Assembly (NCBI RefSeq): GCF_000337535.1
Contig: NZ_AOIP01000053.1
Span: 18,506-82,505 of the forward strand
Origin: Natrialba aegyptia DSM 13077
GTDB lineage: Archaea; Halobacteriota; Halobacteria; Halobacteriales; Natrialbaceae
Reading direction: 5' to 3'
DNA: 64,000 nt
Of the stretch, positions 59,496 to 64,000 are shown piece by piece. A program made the translations under genes and the position numbers. The notes beneath the pieces are model-generated. The model did not search any database and was not told the DNA's origin. It was given only the letters and a program-made list of their open reading frames with translations. Within the stretch, counting starts at the first letter, position 1. Each line of letters starts with the position of its first letter.

Positions 59496-60671
59496 CTAAA
59501 ATACCCCATTATCAAGAAATCCGACTCGATGGCGAGCCCGGTTTCGCTCAGCATCGGTCAATCTGTACGCTGGTAACTCATCCACGAGTGACCCCAACTG
59601 ACTTCGTCGCTCCTGGTGACATTCGAGGAAATCAGCTATGTTCTCTGCCGCGATATCCTTGAGTTCACCACTCAATAACGATCCATCACGATATTCCTGG
59701 GAAATTCGTTCCAGCCGCTCGTCATCCGTTTCGAAGAAATACGAGAGAAACTGGAACGACGTGTCTCTCTCGGGATCTCCGCCCTGTTCTCGATGTTCGT
59801 CGACGGTAGACTGACCACCGGAATACGCGTGGGTCCGGATCTTCTCGAACACGGTCTCTCTATCGTCAGAGAGGAGAATACTGGGCGCGTCATCCGAAGA
59901 GCTCATCTTGCCTGGCCCTGCGAGGCTCGGAAGGAATTTCGAGAGCAACGCGCTCGGTTTATCGACGTCGTATCGCTGTTTGTCCGCAATGTCCCGACAG
60001 ATGCGGATATGGGGGTCTTGATCGATCGCGATCGGAACGAGCGTCGGATGGCGGCCCTCGATGAGTTGCGGCAGGAGGAGGTGTGTCGCCTGTACTGCGG
60101 GATAGAATGACAGACCAATATTCGCAGGTTCTCCGTACGTTGCCTCGATGGTCGACTGGGTCACCGCCTTTGCAAATGCGGTTGCGAGGGGATACACCAC
60201 GTCTCCATCCGCTGTATCCACGATGATACGCGTCCGATCTGGATCAAATCCTACTGCGAGCAGATCGAGTAAGTTCTCACGAGTGTGGGCACCGATTACT
60301 TCGAGAGACATCTCTTTGAGGAAGTATTTCTCGTCATCGGATACTGGAATGTAGACGAGAGCATTTGTCTGTTCTTGTAGGTACTTGGCAAAGTAGAACG
60401 GGAGGACGTGACCGATATGCATCGGCCCTGATGGGCCACGGCCCGTAACAATAGAGTGTGGTTTCTCGGCGTTAACAGCGGAGAGGAACCTGTCTATGTC
60501 ACGTTCTGCGTAGAACACCCTTCGATGAACTAGCGGATGGGCTGGGTCGGGGAAGGCTGTGATCTGGTCGTCCGAGAGCTGGTCAGCCCCGAACTGTTCG
60601 AGGAGTTTCTCGTAGTCGATTTCTCCATCGACGCTGTAGGGCGTGACGGTAAACTCGTTTTCTGCTGTCAT
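59496..60671 (-). CDS. trpS: Tryptophanyl-tRNA synthetase (second type)
   Basis: A 391-residue class I synthetase with the signature GPMHIGHVLPFYFAK (HIGH) and GKMSSSDDAPS (KMSKS). It is complete but shorter than the main haloarchaeal TrpRS, so probably a second copy. Its role could be normal charging or a condition-specific supply. The leader upstream contains two strong inverted repeats (60742-60765 and 60781-60841) that might form an RNA structure. Confidence 0.9.
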   Translation of the reverse strand: MTAENEFTVTPYSVDGEIDYEKLLEQFGADQLSDDQITAFPDPAHPLVHRRVFYAERDIDRFLSAVNAEKPHSIVTGRGPSGPMHIGHVLPFYFAKYLQEQTNALVYIPVSDDEKYFLKEMSLEVIGAHTRENLLDLLAVGFDPDRTRIIVDTADGDVVYPLATAFAKAVTQSTIEATYGEPANIGLSFYPAVQATHLLLPQLIEGRHPTLVPIAIDQDPHIRICRDIADKQRYDVDKPSALLSKFLPSLAGPGKMSSSDDAPSILLSDDRETVFEKIRTHAYSGGQSTVDEHREQGGDPERDTSFQFLSYFFETDDERLERISQEYRDGSLLSGELKDIAAENIADFLECHQERRSQLGSLVDELPAYRLTDAERNRARHRVGFLDNGVF

Positions 60672-60741
60672 TTGTGGGTGTGCGTTTGGAGGTCATGATG
60701 ACGGCGATACAACCGAGAAAGCGAGTGAGCATCGTGGTTGA

Positions 60742-60765
60742 GTCAGTCGGGTGAATCCGACTGAC
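60742..60765. repeat. Hairpin-forming repeat upstream of trpS
   Basis: GTCAGTCGG, then GTGAAT, then CCGACTGAC: perfect 9-bp stem, 6-nt loop, 71-94 nt before the trpS start. Confidence 0.6.
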
Positions 60766-60780
60766 CGTACTCCGCGATAC

Positions 60781-60841
60781 TGTCCACTTCCGGACCCTAA
60801 CTACCGCCAGCGCCGTTCGTCGGTTTCGGGGGAAGTGGACA
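60781..60841. repeat. Long-spaced inverted repeat upstream of trpS
   Basis: TGTCCACTTCC (60781-60791) and GGAAGTGGACA (60831-60841), 11 of 11 pairing, with 39 nt between. Confidence 0.6.
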
Positions 60842-61111
60842 CTACGTCTAGTGAAAGGTCTGGAGCGGGTATATGTGTTGCTGCTCCCTCCAATCCATTA
60901 AATACGAAGTACCGGCGTGTTGTTCCTTCGAATTCTGATTAACTCGGCGACTCAGCAGAGATTCGACGTTCCGGTTTTTAGAGCATATGCTTGGTCAATG
61001 AGGCATTTTCCTGTGACTCCTTGGAGACAGCTATTTGGATGTCCCCCCGTTATCTTTTCACATGGAACTCCGGTACCCTCCTGAGCGAATTTTAGCAGTT
61101 CACCCCCGAAT

Positions 61112-61984
61112 ATGAGCTCTCAACAAACACCCTCAGAGACAGAGGAGAAATCCGACACTGGCTCTTCACCACAGCAGCGGCGTCTCGATAAGAAACAGAA
61201 CCGAGCAAACGAGCGGGAGGCACAAGCGGCCGCTGACACACAGTCTTCCGCCGATGAAGAGACAACGCTCCTGAAGGTCTTCCGGTACGATCCTGACGTC
61301 GAAGCCAAGCAAGAACCCCGATTCGATGACTTCCACGTTCCCTACGAAAAGGGGATGACAGTCCTGGATGCACTCATCTACGCCCGTGACCACTTCGACT
61401 CGAGTCTCACATTCCGTCATTCGTGCCGAATGGCGGTGTGTGGAAGTGACGGCCTATTCATCAACGGCAGCCAGCGACTCGGCTGCCAAACGCAAATTTC
61501 TGATCTCAACGAGCCAGTCCGTGTCGAACCGCTCCCTCACGAACCAGTGATCAAGGACCTTGTAGTGGATATGGATCACTTCTTCGAGCGGATGGAATCC
61601 GTCGAACCATATTTCCAGCCCGACGAGCTTCCTGATGGGGAACTCGAAGAACAGCGCCAATCTCCCCAGAATCGTGAGAAGATCAAGATGGCCTCGCGTT
61701 GCATCCAATGTGGCTGTTGTACGTCGTCGTGTAATCCCTCACAGTTCGACGACGAGTACATCGGTCCTGCAGCCATCGTCAAGGGATATCGGTTCTACAT
61801 GGATGAACGCGAAGGGGAGGCTGCACAGGAACGTCGACTGGAGCTACTCGACAAAGAACATGGGGTCTGGCAGTGTCATACGCAGTTCTCGTGTACGACC
61901 GTCTGCCCGAAGGATATCCCAATCACCGAGGAGATCCAGGAGATGAAACGCGAATCCGTCAAACAGAACCTGAAATTCTGGTAG
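61112..61984 (+). CDS. sdhB: Succinate dehydrogenase/fumarate reductase iron-sulfur subunit, orphan
   Basis: A 290-residue protein. The N-terminal 50 residues are an added polar segment (QQRRLDKKQNRANEREAQ). The [2Fe-2S] domain has CRMAVCGSDG and a later RLGCQT; [4Fe-4S] and [3Fe-4S] motifs are CIQCGCCTSSCNP and CTTVCP. No flavoprotein or membrane subunit gene is nearby, so this is an orphan SdhB, possibly pairing with an SdhA encoded elsewhere. Confidence 0.88.
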   Translation: MSSQQTPSETEEKSDTGSSPQQRRLDKKQNRANEREAQAAADTQSSADEETTLLKVFRYDPDVEAKQEPRFDDFHVPYEKGMTVLDALIYARDHFDSSLTFRHSCRMAVCGSDGLFINGSQRLGCQTQISDLNEPVRVEPLPHEPVIKDLVVDMDHFFERMESVEPYFQPDELPDGELEEQRQSPQNREKIKMASRCIQCGCCTSSCNPSQFDDEYIGPAAIVKGYRFYMDEREGEAAQERRLELLDKEHGVWQCHTQFSCTTVCPKDIPITEEIQEMKRESVKQNLKFW

Positions 61985-61987
61985 CCG

Positions 61988-62296
61988 TCAGAAGGAGACG
62001 TTCCGTTCGTCGCGCGGGTAGTCCCCAGTCACCTCTTCGACGTTGCTGCCACGATCGTCGTAGTATTTTCGTCCGATGTAACTATCGTCGAGACTACCAT
62101 AGATCGACGCGAAGAGGTCTTCAAGAGTTTCGTACGGGTTGTCGTTGTCCCGTTCCAGCATCGCACTAATCGACTCCGAGTCATCGTCGTCGGGAGCATC
62201 AATCGTTACGTCTCCGACACGTTCGATGACCCCCGCTCGATCAACCGGAAACTCGAATTCCTCGTTCAGATAGCCGCGTAAGCGTGGGGGTCTCAT
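61988..62296 (-). CDS. DUF5789 family protein, second copy
   Basis: A 102-residue protein with the family motif ETLEDLFASIYGSLDDSYIGRKYYDDRG, as in 49484-49774, plus a variable N-terminal acidic part. The function is unknown. Convergent with the SdhB gene (3 nt apart). Confidence 0.75.
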   Translation of the reverse strand: MRPPRLRGYLNEEFEFPVDRAGVIERVGDVTIDAPDDDDSESISAMLERDNDNPYETLEDLFASIYGSLDDSYIGRKYYDDRGSNVEEVTGDYPRDERNVSF

Positions 62297-62402
62297 TGTA
62301 GCTGATATGTTGTCGGGGGGTGTCCACCGGTCGAATGGTGAATGGGGTCGGTCAAAACTCCTTCAATGAGTGTTTCGGGCGCTCACGGGAAAAGTGTGCT
62401 CC

Positions 62403-63125
62403 TCAATTCGTTCCCAAGCGGTGTTCGCGCTCGATATCCTGCAGCTGGGGGATTAGTTCAGAATCCCGTGCGACGTGGATGATATAGCGGGGGACGTCCT
62501 GTGTCGTCCGGGCCATAAACGGTTCGCCCCAGAAACTCAACAGCGCGTCCGTCTGCTCGTTTTCAGTCCCGCGAAGAATGAACGAGACGTTTTCATCGAG
62601 GTCGCGCCAGACAGGTTCCCGTACCGACTCGGCGCCTGTACATTCCTGTACTTTCGGTTTGACCTGTGTCTTCCAGCGCTCTCGTTCACTCTCATCAAGG
62701 ACGAACTGAATTGAGGAAACCTCTGGATTTTCAATCGGTGGACGAAGCAACGCGTCGAACAAATCCTGGGGGATGAACATCAGCAGGCAGACGTTGAACC
62801 AGATCATTTCACCACGGGCACCTTGACCAAACTGGGTACTCCGCGGTCTGAGTTGTGCTGGACCGATGAGTTCGAGGTCGGGAGTATCTATACTAGCTCG
62901 GATTTCTTCGACGGTGCGTTCGGTGTGAGCGACGGACTCGGAGAGGGTCTCCGTTTCTGATTCGCGTCGAAGATGGCTGATGAACAAGAACGCCATGAGA
63001 ACGAGCGTAATCTGAAGAAGTACGGATTCGTCTACGATGTGCAAGAAATGGAGTACGAGCGCGAGAACAGCCGCTAGGATGCCCGCGACAGCTTCCCATT
63101 CAATCTCCTTGATTTGCCATCTCAT
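62403..63125 (-). CDS. Membrane-anchored protein, function unknown
   Basis: A 240-residue protein with two N-terminal hydrophobic helices (about residues 13-30 and 36-52), then a soluble domain: TVEEIRASIDTPDLELIGPAQLRP, MIWFNVCLLMFIPQDLF, VLDESERERWKTQVKPKVQEC, ENEQTDALLSFWGEPFM. No named family recognised; such anchored soluble domains appear in several haloarchaea. It precedes the tRNA gene on the same strand. Confidence 0.6.
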   Translation of the reverse strand: MRWQIKEIEWEAVAGILAAVLALVLHFLHIVDESVLLQITLVLMAFLFISHLRRESETETLSESVAHTERTVEEIRASIDTPDLELIGPAQLRPRSTQFGQGARGEMIWFNVCLLMFIPQDLFDALLRPPIENPEVSSIQFVLDESERERWKTQVKPKVQECTGAESVREPVWRDLDENVSFILRGTENEQTDALLSFWGEPFMARTTQDVPRYIIHVARDSELIPQLQDIEREHRLGTN

Positions 63126-63275
63126 ATCGACTGTCTCCCTGACACAGGATTCTGGCTATAGGCACATTACTCTGTGCAGTCAAGTAGCGAGGTTCACAGG
63201 AGGCGTTCGTGGTTGAACCCAGACGGCCTGTCCACACAGAATGGAACTTCCTCAACCTCCTTGCTCTGAGTTTGA

Positions 63276-63350
63276 TGCTCCGTCGAGGATTTGAACCTCG
63301 GTCCTCGACGTGAGATGCCGAGATGATTGGCCGAGCTACACCAACGGAGC
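63276..63350 (-). tRNA. tRNA-Glu (anticodon CTC)
   Basis: A 75-nt cloverleaf on the minus strand. Acceptor GCTCCGT/ACGGAGC with discriminator A; T-arm CGAGG-TTCAAAT-CCTCG; anticodon stem TCGGC/GTCGA with loop ATCTCAC giving anticodon CTC. The sequence after the acceptor does not encode CCA, as is usual in haloarchaea. The GCTCCGTTGG 5' end is typical of haloarchaeal tRNA-Glu. Confidence 0.9.
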
Positions 63351-63553
63351 AGGCTTACTTCGATGCCGGATTCTGTTAAACCTATCCACCGGACACGCCG
63401 GAGGTGGGTGTCTGTCCTCTACAGATAAATCAATGGTTTGTGAGCTTGCACTATCCTTCTGTAGGTTCGGAGCATCTCGAGACGCGAAATAATTCGAAAT
63501 GAGATACAGATCGACCACCCTGTTGAAGCGTATACAGACGTAAATTGTCGATA

Positions 63554-63974
63554 ATGGACGAACGGCCAAGAAATTCGGACGGCGATTCGGACCATCATCG
63601 TCATCGAGAGGACCAAGGCAAACACGATAGCTCTCACATCGGGGCAGGGTCAGAACAAGCGCTACTCGAAGACGAGGCAGGTCCGCAACACCACCACGAA
63701 GAGGAGGAACACGGCGATCACGGGAGTGGTCATGACGGCCATGGCGGGATGCACGAGGGCCACGAACAGATGTTCCGCCGACGCTTCTTCGTCTCGACGA
63801 TCCTCTCGATTCCCGTTCTTCTCTATAGCGAAACACTGCAGGAGTGGCTTGGCTTCTCCGTCCCAACGTTTCCGGGTAGCGAGTGGATTGCCCCGGTGTT
63901 CTCCGTCGTCGTCTTCGCGTACGGTGGAATCCCGTTCCTCCAGATGGCGGTGCCGGAACTGAAAGACCGAGCGC
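63554..63974 (+). CDS. CopB-like metal ATPase, N-terminal part only
   Basis: The visible 140 residues start with a His/Asp-rich segment (residues 5-75; [38 protein letters not shown]) followed by a membrane helix ([13 protein letters not shown]) and more hydrophobic segments. This is the layout of P1B-3 CopB-type copper or silver exporters. The pump is cut by the adapter at 63975: the frame continues as VSYTHL, which is adapter-encoded. Start ATG 63554 is chosen over TTG 63545. Confidence 0.75.
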
Positions 63975-64000
63975 CTGTCTCTTATACACATCTCTGATGG
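63975..64000 (+). other. Sequencing adapter (Nextera, 454-compatible)
   Basis: CTGTCTCTTATACACATCT at 63975-63993 is the 19-bp Tn5 mosaic end (Nextera), followed by CTGATGG at 63994-64000, which matches the reverse of the 454-compatible Nextera primer tail. These 26 bases are not genomic. The true contig end is at 63974. Confidence 0.93.

Larger units (their letters stand above)
60672..61111. other. Intergenic region with two strong inverted repeats
   Basis: About 440 nt between divergent trpS and sdhB. It holds a 9-bp perfect repeat with a 6-nt loop (GTCAGTCGG/CCGACTGAC, 60742-60765) and an 11-bp perfect repeat (TGTCCACTTCC/GGAAGTGGACA) with a 39-nt interval (60781-60841). The remainder shows no gene. 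An unannotated structured RNA or a transposon scar are the main readings. Confidence 0.55.

Noticed and set aside
63975..63993. Reading VSYTHL as the natural continuation of the CopB-like protein
   Set aside because: These codons lie in the Nextera mosaic end and are not genomic.
1..64000. CRISPR array or cas genes
   Set aside because: No regularly spaced direct repeats and no recognisable Cas motif anywhere in the window.

Overview
The window is haloarchaeal DNA (class Halobacteria). Evidence: high GC, strongly acidic proteins, many apparently leaderless genes with a TATA-like box about 27 nt before the start, haloarchaeal-type insertion sequences, HTH_10 (Bat-type) and DtxR-type regulators, a NorZ-type quinol nitric oxide reductase and a tRNA-Glu(CTC) without an encoded CCA. 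It is draft sequence: the last 26 bases are a 454-style Nextera adapter, and three genes carry single-base lesions that could be sequencing errors.

Layout. 1-11.5 kb: sulfur/thiol functions. A disulfide oxidoreductase (cut by the window edge), an M20 peptidase, a YgaP-type membrane protein, a class V aminotransferase (frameshifted), a 5'-nucleotidase-superfamily protein resembling thiosulfohydrolase SoxB, a rhodanese/metallo-beta-lactamase protein, DUF302, two methyltransferases (one interrupted by a stop), thioredoxin, thioredoxin reductase and a TrxR-like flavoprotein. 11.6-16.6 kb: mobile DNA, with a decayed IS5-type transposase, an intact IS4-type transposase, and a wHTH/small protein/tyrosine recombinase trio. 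16.7-23 kb: metal handling, with a UspA protein, a P1B-4 ATPase, and an operon of HMA chaperone, CPG-motif P1B ATPase and FmdE-like protein divergent from an ArsR-type regulator. 23-31 kb: nitric oxide reductase, SMR exporter, ferritin-like protein, CNNM/CBS protein, an MBL hydrolase and a BASS transporter.

31-62 kb is the most unusual part. It holds many short genes: two peroxiredoxins, a Bat-type regulator, four DUF2249 genes (one with four modules), four CGCGG-motif peptides (a family described as radical-SAM-modified RiPPs), a RIC/YtfE iron-sulfur repair protein, two NnrS/heme-copper-like membrane proteins, a cysteine-rich DtxR-type regulator, TusA- and DsrE-like proteins, cupins, HMA and ABM proteins, 2-oxoacid:ferredoxin oxidoreductase, ferredoxins, an ABCE1 paralogue that has lost all eight Fe-S cysteines, a second-type TrpRS and an orphan SdhB.

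A palindromic element, consensus about TGAA-N4-TTCGG, recurs upstream of at least a dozen of these transcription units, often centred exactly 44.5 nt before the start codon. I infer one regulon, probably for anaerobic, nitrosative or redox stress, in which Fe-S repair, sulfur carriers, peroxiredoxins and alternative versions of housekeeping enzymes are induced together. The window closes with a tRNA-Glu gene and the His-rich N-terminus of a CopB-type ATPase, cut by the adapter.
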